In this document: positions 35,731 to 43,735 of the stretch, in pieces
Numbering within the stretch: the first letter of the stretch is position 1
Layout of the letters: every line of letters begins with the position of its first letter
NCBI RefSeq assembly: GCF_014873495.1
Contig: NZ_JADBGF010000001.1
Location: forward strand, 1,798,001-1,862,000
Direction of reading: 5' to 3'
Source of the DNA: Streptomyces stelliscabiei
Lineage (GTDB): Bacteria; Actinomycetota; Actinomycetes; Streptomycetales; Streptomycetaceae
Length of the DNA: 64,000 nucleotides
Program-made: the position numbers and the translations under genes
The notes under the pieces: model-generated
Databases searched by the model: none
Seen by the model: only the letters and a program-made list of their open reading frames with translations
Told to the model about the DNA's origin: nothing

Positions 35731-36195
35731 TCAATCACCCTCGCCGCCGTCGAGCACCTGGTGCAACCAGGCGCGTTCGGCCTGGCTGATGCTGCGGACC
35801 ATGAGCAGCATGCCGCGGCGGTAGGGATCGGCGGTCTCCTCCGCGGACAGCGGACGATCACCCTCGTAGAAGAAGCTCGCGGAAGTCTCCAGGAACTCCA
35901 GCCGGCGCCGCAGCACGGCGTGCTCGCCGGAAGAGCTCCGGTTTGCCGATCGCAAGCTGAAGTGCGACGACTCCGCCCATAGAGTTGCCGACAACGTCGG
36001 CCTGCTGCAGTCCGAGCCCGTCGAGCAGCGCTCGCACGGCCCGCGGCGCGGCCAGCATGGGGTGCCTGTCGGTCGGATCGCTGATACCGAAGCCAGGGAA
36101 CTCCAGGACGAGACAGCGGAATTGCCGCGCAAGCGTCGGCAGGTTGTGCCGGAAGTTGCGCCAGCCGGTGACAACCGGGCCCCGACCCGTGCAGC
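35731..36195 (-). pseudogene. Frameshifted meta-cleavage-product-type alpha/beta hydrolase
   Basis: Remnant of an alpha/beta hydrolase spread over at least two frames. The first part reads LVLEFPGFGISDPTDRHP and carries the nucleophile elbow VVGNSMGGVVALQLAIGKPE (36058 to about 35945). After a frame change near 35940 the C-terminal part (LRRRLEFLETSASFFYEG... to VLDGGEGD, end 35731) continues. The middle, including the catalytic His region, is missing, and another frame change lies near 36185 in the HG oxyanion motif. The pattern resembles HsaD/BphD-like hydrolases of steroid or aromatic ring cleavage; that exact assignment is inferred. Confidence 0.7.
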
Positions 36196-36349
36196 AGGAG
36201 CGGGTCAGAGCGATCCAGAGAAGCGCTTCCTCCCGGGCGTGAACGCCCGGGGTTCCGCGCTAGATCAAGCTGAACTCCCCGGTCGCCGGCAGGGGGACCG
36301 GCGACCGGGGTCTGTACAGGGACCAGGAATCTACGCGCAGAGGCGCCGC

Positions 36350-37153
36350 TCAGGCCGTGCCTACGCGTGCCGTGCGCAGTGCGCTTTCGCCGAACAGGTC
36401 CAGAGTGATCCGCTGCGCCATGTCGTACACCAGCGGCGCGATGCGCTCCAGTGGCGACGCGTGCCCGGCGACCAGGGAAATAGCGCCGACCGGACCCTCA
36501 GGTCCCCGGATCGCCACGCCGACGCACGCGATCCCCTCGACGCACTCCCCCCGTTCGACGGCGAGCCCTCGGTCACGCCGGATACGGCCGAGTTCACGGT
36601 GAAGTGCGGGAAGGCCGTCGACGCTCGCGCCCGTCGCGGCCGGCACCCCGTCGGCGTACAACTCGTCGATCTCTTCCGGCGGCAGCCAGGCGAGCATCGC
36701 CTTGCCGAGCGCCGTGCAGTGCGCGGGTGCCCGGCCTCCGACACGGGAGGCGACAGCGGCAGCCCGGCGGCCGCCGACCTTGTCCAGGTACTCGACATAC
36801 GTCTCGTCGAGGGTGCCCAGATGTACGACGAGGTCAGTCATGACGGCGAGCTCGTGCAGCCACGGCGCGGCGGCCGCGCGCAGATCCGAGTGCCCGCTCT
36901 CCCGCGCCCCCCAGGTCCGCACTCGCCGCCCGAGGTGGTAGCCAGAGCGGGTGTGCTCGACCCACTGCAGCCGCACGAGCTGGTCGAGGATGCGGTGCGC
37001 GGTCGACCTCGGAAGTCCGGTGCGGCGGGAGACCTCCTCCAACAGCAGCCGGGTCTTCGGTCCCTCGAAGCAGTCCATGATCAACGTCATTCGCTCGACC
37101 ATCGAGGGCGGTCGCACCGCGACCTCCGGTCGTGACGACAGCGCCAGCGTCAT
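36350..37153 (-). CDS. IclR-family transcriptional regulator
   Basis: Intact regulator of 267 residues. The N-terminal winged helix reads LLLEEVSRRTGLPRSTAHRI and the C-terminal IclR effector domain includes AHCTALGKAMLAWLP and GIACVGVAIRGPEGPVGAISL. The ATG at 37153 has GAAGGG at a good distance; a GTG nine bases upstream would have no RBS. A large palindrome at 37171-37196 just upstream is a likely operator. Surrounded by decayed catabolic genes, it probably once controlled them. Confidence 0.92.
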   Translation of the reverse strand: MTLALSSRPEVAVRPPSMVERMTLIMDCFEGPKTRLLLEEVSRRTGLPRSTAHRILDQLVRLQWVEHTRSGYHLGRRVRTWGARESGHSDLRAAAAPWLHELAVMTDLVVHLGTLDETYVEYLDKVGGRRAAAVASRVGGRAPAHCTALGKAMLAWLPPEEIDELYADGVPAATGASVDGLPALHRELGRIRRDRGLAVERGECVEGIACVGVAIRGPEGPVGAISLVAGHASPLERIAPLVYDMAQRITLDLFGESALRTARVGTA

Positions 37154-37170
37154 TGTCAGCACCCTTCGGC

Positions 37171-37196
37171 CACTGGAATTGATTTCAATTCTAGTG
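37171..37196. promoter_or_regulatory. 26-bp palindrome upstream of IclR gene (operator candidate)
   Basis: A perfect inner repeat GAATTGA-TT-TCAATTC (37176-37191) is extended by CACT and AGTG at the outer ends. It lies 18 bp upstream of the IclR start codon, where the regulator itself would bind. It is AT-rich in a GC-rich context, which makes chance unlikely. Confidence 0.65.
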
Positions 37197-37377
37197 ACGC
37201 CACGGTTACTGCCAAGAGATGTGCATGCCTTTTATCAAGTAATTTTGAGCCCGCTTTCCTCCGCTACAGAATGGAGGAATCGGGCGAAATGGCCCCAACT
37301 TGAAGGACAGCTCGGACAGATGACTGTATGCAGCCAAGTAAGGTGTGCGCCCCTCGGGGAGTACCTTGGCAGGGCAC

Positions 37378-38468
37378 TCAGCCCGCGGCGCTCTTCGCCG
37401 CGTGCTCCATCGCCAGGTAGCTGAACACCATGGCGGGACCAATCGTGGCTCCTGCCCCGGCGTACTCGTTGCCCATCACCGCGGCCGATGCGTTGCCCGT
37501 GGCGTACAGACCAGGGATCACGCTGCCGTCCGGCCGCAGCACGCGGCCCTGAGCGTCCGTCAGTACGCCGCCCTTGGTGCCCAGATCCCCCGCCTCCGAT
37601 CCGGATCGCGTAGAAGGGTCCGCCGTCAATCGTGTCGAGATTGGGGTTCGGCAGTGAGTGGTCGCCGTAATAGTTGTCGTACGGACTGTCGCCGCGCCCG
37701 CAGTCCTCGTCCCTGCCCTTGGCCGCGAAGCCGTTGAAGCGAGCGACCGTGGCCTCCAGGGCGTCCGGCGGGACCGCGATCTTCTCGGCGAGTTCGCGCA
37801 GCGTGTCCGCATTCGCCACCAGGCCGCTGCGTAGAACGAGCAGCCACGGCGCGGCGGCCGCGCGCGAGACGACCCGCCAGGCCGCCACGCCCAGCATCCG
37901 CCGGGCCTTCCACTCGCGCCGGATCATCATGAGGTTACGCGCTTCGTAGCCCGTGAACCACAGACCGAGCGGCATGGGGACGTCCAGCGCTAGCAACTTC
38001 CGCTCCTCGTCCCCCAGTTTGCGGACGTCGATCGGACGCGGCTGGATGGTCCTGCCCGCCGCCCTGCCGCCGGGCAGCTCAGGGTGATAGTCGGAGTAAC
38101 CGGGACACCAGGAGAACTCCATGTGCCGACTGACGCGATGCAGCATCTCGAGCACCTCGAGCCCGCAGTCGACGTAGGCGTCGATCCGATCGGCCGCGAC
38201 GCGGTCGCCGACGACAGCCCGCAGATAGTGCCGCACGTCCTCGACATCGTCCGTCTGCCCCTCCTTGCGCGGGGTGGGATTGTTGGGGATCCAGATCCCT
38301 CCGCCGGACATCGCGGTCGAGCCGCCGATCCCGGCCGCCTTCTCGACCACGAGCGACGTGAGCCCGAAGGTGTTGGGCCGTGATGGCCCCGACCATTCCG
38401 CCGGCCCCGCTGCCGCCGATCAGTACGTCGACCTCGTGGTTCCAAATGGTCCCGTCAGTGCTGGGCAC
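37378..38468 (-). pseudogene. Broken FAD-dependent oxidoreductase, 3-ketosteroid-delta1-dehydrogenase-like
   Basis: Starts at GTG 38468 with EVDVLIGGSGAGGMVGAIT (FAD dinucleotide motif). A frame change near 38370 leads into VEKAAGIGGSTAMSGGGIWI. A second frame change near 37600 gives [18 protein letters not shown] and the C-terminal [19 protein letters not shown]...[10 protein letters not shown], ending at 37378. About 150-200 residues typical of the family's central substrate domain are missing between [15 protein letters not shown] and [13 protein letters not shown]. The motifs match the KstD/FAD_binding_2 group. Non-functional as it stands. Confidence 0.8.
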
Positions 38469-38575
38469 CGCTGCCGACTCTCTGCCACCCGCATGGATGT
38501 GCAATGCTTGATAGATGTCCCGTATCTCGGCATACGGGCTGCCGTTCATGGAGTGGTGGGGGAAGGGGAGTCCGC

Positions 38576-39577
38576 GTGGACCGGGTGCCCGAGGAGCTCG
38601 CGCTGGAGAGGGCGACGCTCAGACTCATCAACACGGTCGCCTTCATGTCCGGTACGCGGGCGCACAGCCGCGGGTTGCGAGCGGTGACCGGAACCGAACT
38701 GTCGCCCTCCGACCTGCGCTTCATCGAGCTCCTCGGCAGCCGTGGCGCGGTGCCGACCAGCACGGTGGCACGCGAGCTCGGCATCGATCTCGGCCAGACG
38801 AGCCGACAGGCGGCCCAGCTCGAGGCTGCCGGACACCTCGTACGCAGCACGGATCCTGCGGATCGCCGCCGGACCCTGTTGGAACTGTCGGAGCCGGCCG
38901 CGGCGACGCTCGACCGGTGGCTGCTCGCATGGAGCCGCGACTACCTGGTGGCGGAACCCCGGTGGTCCGCTGACGGCATCGCGGCGCTCGCCGAATGGTT
39001 CACGCTCGTGTATGACCGGCTGGTGACGGCGCTGCCCGACAGCCCCCGGTCCGCGGCCGCTGACCGCTGGACGGAGCTTGCGGGTGACGACTACGACGCC
39101 GGAACCCGCGCCTTCTTCCGCCCAGTCATCGGAATCGTCACCTGGGTCGGCCAGTCCAGCGGGTTCAACGATCTGCTGGAACTCATCGACGCGCCCGTAC
39201 GGCAGACCGGGCTGTTCGCCCTCCAAGTGATCCAACGCAGCGGCCCTCTCCCCGTCGCAGAGGTCGCGGCCCGGCTCGCGATCGACCCTTCGCAGGCGAG
39301 CAAGCGCCTGCGCCAGCTCACCCAACTGCGGCTGGTGGACCGCGCGGTGGACGGGTTCGACCGCCGCAGCACACTGGTCCGCATCTCGCGCAAGGGGGCG
39401 GCGCTGCTCACGCGCGTGCTCGAAGTCCAGCTGACGGTATTCCAGAAGCTGATCGACGACCTCAGCTCCGAGGACCGACAGCGCTGGACGCCCTTGGTCG
39501 AGTCGTATGTCACCACGCTGCTCGACGCTCGGGGCTCGACCGGCCCGTCCGGAGGAGATCTGTTCAGCCGGAACTGA
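38576..39577 (+). CDS. Double-domain MarR-type regulator
   Basis: 333 residues containing two MarR-like winged-helix units. The first (about 40-110) has STVARELGIDLGQTSRQAAQ and wing DPADRRRTLLELS. The second (about 225-280) has EVAARLAIDPSQASKRLRQL and wing DGFDRRSTLVRIS. Single MarR proteins are about 150 residues and act as dimers, so this looks like a fused tandem that could act as a monomeric pseudo-dimer. The start is GTG at 38576 with GGAAGGGGAG upstream. It is divergent from the broken flavoprotein gene. Intact despite the decay around it. Confidence 0.85.
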   Translation: MDRVPEELALERATLRLINTVAFMSGTRAHSRGLRAVTGTELSPSDLRFIELLGSRGAVPTSTVARELGIDLGQTSRQAAQLEAAGHLVRSTDPADRRRTLLELSEPAAATLDRWLLAWSRDYLVAEPRWSADGIAALAEWFTLVYDRLVTALPDSPRSAAADRWTELAGDDYDAGTRAFFRPVIGIVTWVGQSSGFNDLLELIDAPVRQTGLFALQVIQRSGPLPVAEVAARLAIDPSQASKRLRQLTQLRLVDRAVDGFDRRSTLVRISRKGAALLTRVLEVQLTVFQKLIDDLSSEDRQRWTPLVESYVTTLLDARGSTGPSGGDLFSRN

Positions 39578-39920
39578 CCGCATTCGCGGTCACCGCCTTG
39601 ATGAGCGTCTTCAGCGATACGTCCGGATCCATGAGATCGGAAGCCGCGATCTCCGTTCCGGAGGCCAGCGCCTTCTTCAAGGCCATGAAGTCGGCGGTCG
39701 CGTTGACGGCCTCGACAGCCGCCAGTCGCCCGTCCCGGTAGTAGCCGACGAGGCATCTGTCGCGATCGCCGAATTGGCGTGTGACAGCAGTGTCGTCGCT
39801 CGCACGCAGTCCGACGATCCGGATGCGCAGGCTGCCCTGATCCGACCAGAACCACGGCACGCACGTGTACGGACGACGCTCGCCGAGGATCGTGGCGGCC
39901 GCGGCATCGGGCCGGGCCCT
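39564..39920 (-). pseudogene. C-terminal fragment of a ferredoxin/rubredoxin reductase
   Basis: Reads TILGERRPYTCVPWFWSDQG and onward to VNATADFMALKKALASG, the C-terminal reductase domain of FAD-dependent ferredoxin reductases (Rieske-oxygenase partners). The N-terminal two thirds with the FAD and NAD motifs are absent. Its 5' side is joined out of frame to the first codons of a CaiB-type gene. Its end overlaps the MarR stop region by 14 bp. Confidence 0.75.
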
Positions 39921-39975
39921 GCGCGGCGAGTTCCACCACGCGCACGCCCGCCAGCGGTCCGCTTCCGGTCGCCAT
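39921..39975 (-). pseudogene. N-terminal fragment of a CaiB-type CoA-transferase
   Basis: Only about 18 codons remain: MATGSGPLAGVRVVELA, the characteristic start of CaiB/BaiF or alpha-methylacyl-CoA racemase proteins. The ATG overlaps the stop of the preceding CoA-transferase fragment as ATGA (39974-39977), so two such genes once formed a coupled pair. A deletion joins it to the ferredoxin reductase tail. Confidence 0.7.
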
Positions 39976-40375
39976 CAGAACCCCTCGGGAGCGGTGCCGA
40001 CGACGCCCTGCTCCACCAGGCCGGCGTACGCCTCCTCGGTCAGCCCCAGTTCACCGATCAGCACCTCGCGATTGTGTTCGCCCAGGGTCGACGGGCGCCG
40101 AGTGAGCCAGGCGGGCCGGCCTCGGTGGCGGAACGGGAGAGTCGGCAACGGAACCGTGCCGGCATAAGGCAGTTCGGCCGTTTCGTACGCGCCTCGTCCT
40201 GCGAGGTGAGGGTGCTCGTGCACCCACCGACTGTCGATGGACACGGCGGCGGGGACACCGGCCGCGAGGAGCAGACCGACGACTCATCGGCCTCACGCTC
40301 CGCGACCCAGGCGCCGATTCGGGCCTCCACCTCGTCCGCAGCCTGCCGGCCGTCACGGTCGGCTAGGGTTGGATC
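39975..40375 (-). pseudogene. C-terminal fragment of a CaiB/BaiF-type CoA-transferase
   Basis: The upstream part reads EVEARIGAWVAEREADES. After a frame change near 40285 the normal C-terminal sequence continues as LLAAGVPAAVSIDSRWVHEH and LGEHNREVLIGELGL..., ending at 39975. The N-terminal three quarters, with the catalytic Asp, are absent. Such enzymes move CoA onto or epimerise acyl groups in sterol side-chain and other acid degradation. Confidence 0.75.
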
Positions 40376-40700
40376 GGTGCGCCAGTACGTCGCCCGGCTT
40401 CCATGCCCGTCTCGACGGCCGCACCTGGCGGGTCGACGGCGCGATGTCGCACGATACGCGCGTGGCGCCGGGCGAGCGCCTGGCGCACCGAAGGGTCGTC
40501 CAGGACATACGAGCCATCAGGCGCCTTGGTCTCGGCGGCCCACGCCCGCACACTCGCGAGGATCTACTCGAAGGGCGCCGTGGCCACCACGGCGACGCGT
40601 TCGGTGTTGAGCTGACCGGTGATCATGGCCCAGCCGTTGTTCTCCCCACCGATGCAGTTCTCCACCGGCACCCGGACGTTGCGGAGCACTTTCTCCTTAG
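40376..40700 (-). pseudogene. Acyl-CoA dehydrogenase fragment with in-frame amber codon
   Basis: Reads NVRVPVENCIGGENNGWAMI, the conserved mid-region of acyl-CoA dehydrogenases, then TERVAVVATAPFE, an in-frame TAG (40564-40566), and in the same frame ILASVRAWAAETKAPDGSYV and VRQALARRHARIV. Both the N-terminal half and the C-terminal FAD/catalytic region are missing, and the 3' end runs into the CoA-transferase fragment. Confidence 0.75.
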
Positions 40701-40791
40701 GGGAACAGGTCTTACTGTGTGGGACACATAACCGCTTCGCTGTTCGCAGGACACCTGCCAACAGCGCAGATGCGGGAGAACTAACGGCTTC

Positions 40792-41871
40792 ATGACAAGC
40801 AAATTCCTGATGAGCGGCCGCCTGGAACTCACCGCAGCGGGCGCCCCGGTGACGCCGCTTCATGTCGTTCCGCTCGACGGCATGGACTGGGACGACCCCT
40901 TGCTCCCGCCTCGCGTAGCTCCTGCTCCGCTGCTCGTGGGCGTTGCCACCGCGCCGCTCCCACCCGAAGCGGTGCCGGTCGTCGAGCAGCTCACGGTCAC
41001 CCTCGGCGGCGGACTCGCCCCGTACTGCGCGGGGACTGCTTCGGATGTCGACGCCGTCCGTGCCACGGTCGCCGGCGCTCCGTAGGCTGCGCTGACGCTG
41101 GACGAAACGCTCCGAGCGACGCCCAAGGCGACGGTCGCCGAAGGACTGCTCATCGAGTCCCTCTCATACTCGATACTGCTCGGCGCCAGGGAGTTCGCGG
41201 CTTGGCGATCGCGCTCCAAGCCGCGCCCCACGGCGGCCTGTGCGGATCCGGTGCTCCTCGACCGGGACGACGGCACGCTACGGATCACTCTCAACAAGCC
41301 CAAACGGCATAACGCGTTCGGCCACGCCGTGCGCGACGGGCTGCTCGAAGGGCTGGAGTTAGCGCTCCTCGATCGAAGCGTGGAACACGTTGTGGTGAGT
41401 GGCGCAGGCCCGTCGTTCTGCAGCGGTGGCGACCTGGACGAATTCGGCACGGCGCCGGACATGGCGACCGCTCACCTCCTCAGGCTGCACCGCTCCGCCG
41501 CGCGTCATGTCGCCGCTCTCGGCGACCGAATCCGCTTCGAGGTGCACGGTGCCCGCGTCGGCGCGGGCGTCGAAGTACCGTCCTTCGCACCCCGCGTGAC
41601 GGCGGCAGACGACGCGTACTTTCGGTTGCCCGAGCTGGAGATGGGCCTGATCCCGGGAGCCGGGGGCACGGTTGGCGTCACACGCAGGATCGGGCGGTGG
41701 CGGACGGCGTATCTCGCGTTGACCGGGCACGCCATCGATGCGACGCCGGCGCTGGACTGGGGACTGGGGGACGCACGTGCCGAGAGAGGGGATCCGCACC
41801 GGCGGAGCATGGAGGAACTCCCGTGCCGACACGGTCTTCCGCGACGTCGAGGTCGACGGCCGAAGGGTTGA
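40792..41871 (+). pseudogene. Enoyl-CoA hydratase/isomerase gene with in-frame amber codon and altered 3' end
   Basis: A 5' part (MTSKFLMSGRLELTAAG..., 40792-41082) ends at an in-frame TAG (41083-41085). The same frame continues with LTLDETLRATPKATVAEG and then a crotonase domain: LRITLNKPKRHNAFGHAVRD, oxyanion segment GPSFCSGGDLDEFG and LPELEMGLIPGAGGTV. The last 35 codons overlap the next gene and look out of register. It could still make a shorter protein from an internal start, but as a unit it looks decayed. Confidence 0.75.
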
Positions 41872-42307
41872 CGTCCACGTACGCGGTGCGACCGTCGTGG
41901 CGGTCGGTTATATCACCCCCGTCGCAGGGGCAGAGGTGGTCGAGGGTCATGGCGACGCTCTGCTGCCCGGGCTGCACGACCACCATCTGCATCTCCTCGC
42001 GATGGCGGCCGCCGCGTCCTCCGTCGACTGCGGTGTCCACGCGGGCGACCCTGACGGGCTGGCCGCCGCGCTGCGCTCGGCCCCCGGCACCTGGGTGCGC
42101 GCCGTCGGCTACCACGAGCGCACAGCGGGCCACCTCGACCGGCAGGGTGCTCGACGCATGGGTGCCCGACCGGCCGTGCGTGTCCAGCACCGCAGCGGGG
42201 CCCTGTGGATTCTCAACTCCCCTGCGCTGGCTCTCGTCCACCACATCCTGGACCACTCACCCGAAGTGGAACGCGATGCCGTCGGCCGCCCCACGGGCCG
42301 ACTGTGA
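41777..42307 (+). pseudogene. N-terminal fragment of a YtcJ-like amidohydrolase
   Basis: Starting at GTG 41777 within the 3' end of the hydratase gene. It reads TVFRDVEVDGRRVDVHVRG and the metal-ligand motif LLPGLHDHHLHLLAMA, then VRAVGYHERTAGHLDRQ. Full-length YtcJ-type amidohydrolases are about 500-550 residues; this one stops after about 176, so the C-terminal metal-binding part is missing. The stop lies 50 bp before the truncated XRE gene, marking a rearrangement junction. Confidence 0.7.
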
Positions 42308-42356
42308 CGCTACGACGGCCCTGTTCTCGTATAGCTACGGCGAGGGGGCAAGTAGC

Positions 42357-43280
42357 TCAGTGTGATTTCAGGGCCTCTGCACGGAAGATTTCAAGTCCAG
42401 TGAGACGGTCGTACACCGGAGGGCCGGCGGCTTCTTGCATCCGCTTGGCTGCACTCCGCGCGTGCTTGATCCGGTCCTTCGCTTCAGCCTTGCGACCACC
42501 GCGCGCGGCAGAGACAGCAGCGCGCAGTTGCAATGTCCCCCAGGCCCGAACAGCCAGCGGGTCACCGCGGTCGTACTCTCGCTGCACGCTGCGAATCGCC
42601 TTGTCGGACAGGGCAACAGAGTCGTCCCAGTCTGCCGTTGCCCACATGTCCCACACGCGCATCCAGTCGGCGACGGCAGGCATCACCGGGTCGCCCGACA
42701 GCCGCGCAGACCAAGCAGCTCGTTCGCATGCCATGGCCACCAGCTCCGGGTGTCCAAGCGCGTGCGCGGCAGTGTGGGCGAACTTGCAGCACACCGCGTA
42801 GATGGCATACGCCTCTTCCTGCTCATGGCCCGTGGCGACTTCGGCCAGGGCGCGCGCCTCACGGAACAGGTCGGGGAGCACCTGCACGATCGCCACGTTC
42901 GCGGCAGCGTCGCGGAGGCGATGCAGGCGGGTGGTTTCCTGCCACAGCTGACCGGCTGTACGGGGCGTTCCGTCGAAGACGGGAGCGAGGTCGTAGCGGC
43001 GCAGCTCGCGCATGATCGCGGCGGCAGACACCTGCCACTGGTTCTCGGCCGGTGCGGTGTTGTTGTACGGACGCCCGATCAGGTCGTTCGGGTGTACATG
43101 CAGTTCCGAGGCGAGCAGGTTGAGCAGGCCGACGCGGTCGAGTTCGATGTGGCCGCGTTCCATCTTGGACACCCAACCCTGTGTTTTGCCCAGGGCGGCA
43201 GCGAGGTCGGCTTGCGTCATGCCAAGGCGGAGCCGTGCGCGACGTGCGCGACGGCCGATCTCTTCGGCTTCTTCCAGCAT
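42357..43280 (-). CDS. XRE-family regulator, probably truncated at its C-terminus
   Basis: 307 residues from the ATG at 43280 (AGGGGGG upstream). The HTH_31/XRE domain reads MTQADLAAALGKTQGWVSKM, followed by a helical TPR-like region with FAHTAAHALGHPELVAMACE. Streptomyces proteins of this type are usually nearer 400 residues. This one ends abruptly in LTGLEIFRAEALKSH at the junction with the broken amidohydrolase, so its last 70-80 residues are probably lost. Such proteins often pair with a small DUF397 partner, which is absent here. Confidence 0.8.
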   Translation of the reverse strand: MLEEAEEIGRRARRARLRLGMTQADLAAALGKTQGWVSKMERGHIELDRVGLLNLLASELHVHPNDLIGRPYNNTAPAENQWQVSAAAIMRELRRYDLAPVFDGTPRTAGQLWQETTRLHRLRDAAANVAIVQVLPDLFREARALAEVATGHEQEEAYAIYAVCCKFAHTAAHALGHPELVAMACERAAWSARLSGDPVMPAVADWMRVWDMWATADWDDSVALSDKAIRSVQREYDRGDPLAVRAWGTLQLRAAVSAARGGRKAEAKDRIKHARSAAKRMQEAAGPPVYDRLTGLEIFRAEALKSH

Positions 43281-43735
43281 CAGCGCGCCCCCCTGGGGGT
43301 GAGGCGCCAGCGTTCGAGAGGGCGGCGAGGCATCGTGCTCCATCCATCAGGGCTTGTCCCCTTGACGGTACCGAGGTCGCTGGGCCGAGTGTGGAGTGCC
43401 CAGGGCAGGAGGTGACTACTTGTGGTGCCTGGGTCAGTCCAGCCCCGACGAACCGGCGGCTGGCTGCCATGGCTCCAGCCCAGCCTGCCGGGCTGCACTC
43501 AACAGTTCCCTACGTTGTCTGCGGGACAGGGCGAGCCCTTCGTATGGTTCTTCCACCCAGGGGCGTCGGGCGTGGCTTTCAAAGTTCTGCCGCTTGGGGC
43601 AACCAGCGATTGGCCACCCGACGCCCCACGACGACTCGGCTGCCAATTAGGAATTGCGAATGATCGCTCCGTAGGGAATCGACAGCGAGGTCGTCCGTCG
43701 GGAGGCACCGAGCACACCCACCGCACGGAGGCACC
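43281..43735. other. Non-coding region upstream of IS110, possible bridge-RNA segment
   Basis: 455 bp without a gene. It contains a long stem-loop at 43560-43627 and a possible element end near 43642. IS110 elements carry a structured guide (bridge) RNA in their non-coding left end, so part of this region may encode one. Confidence 0.45.
43560..43627 (+). ncRNA. Large stem-loop upstream of IS110 transposase (bridge-RNA candidate)
   Basis: An 11-bp perfect stem (GGGGCGTCGGG at 43560-43570, CCCGACGCCCC at 43617-43627) is extended inward by TGG/CCA after a 2-nt bulge, enclosing a loop of about 38 nt. It lies 109 bp before the IS110 start codon. Its role is inferred from position only. Confidence 0.3.

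Noticed and set aside
40564..41085. Pyrrolysine or another recoded amber codon
   Set aside because: The surrounding genes are also truncated or frameshifted, and no structure or accessory gene suggests recoding; kept only as a point to verify.
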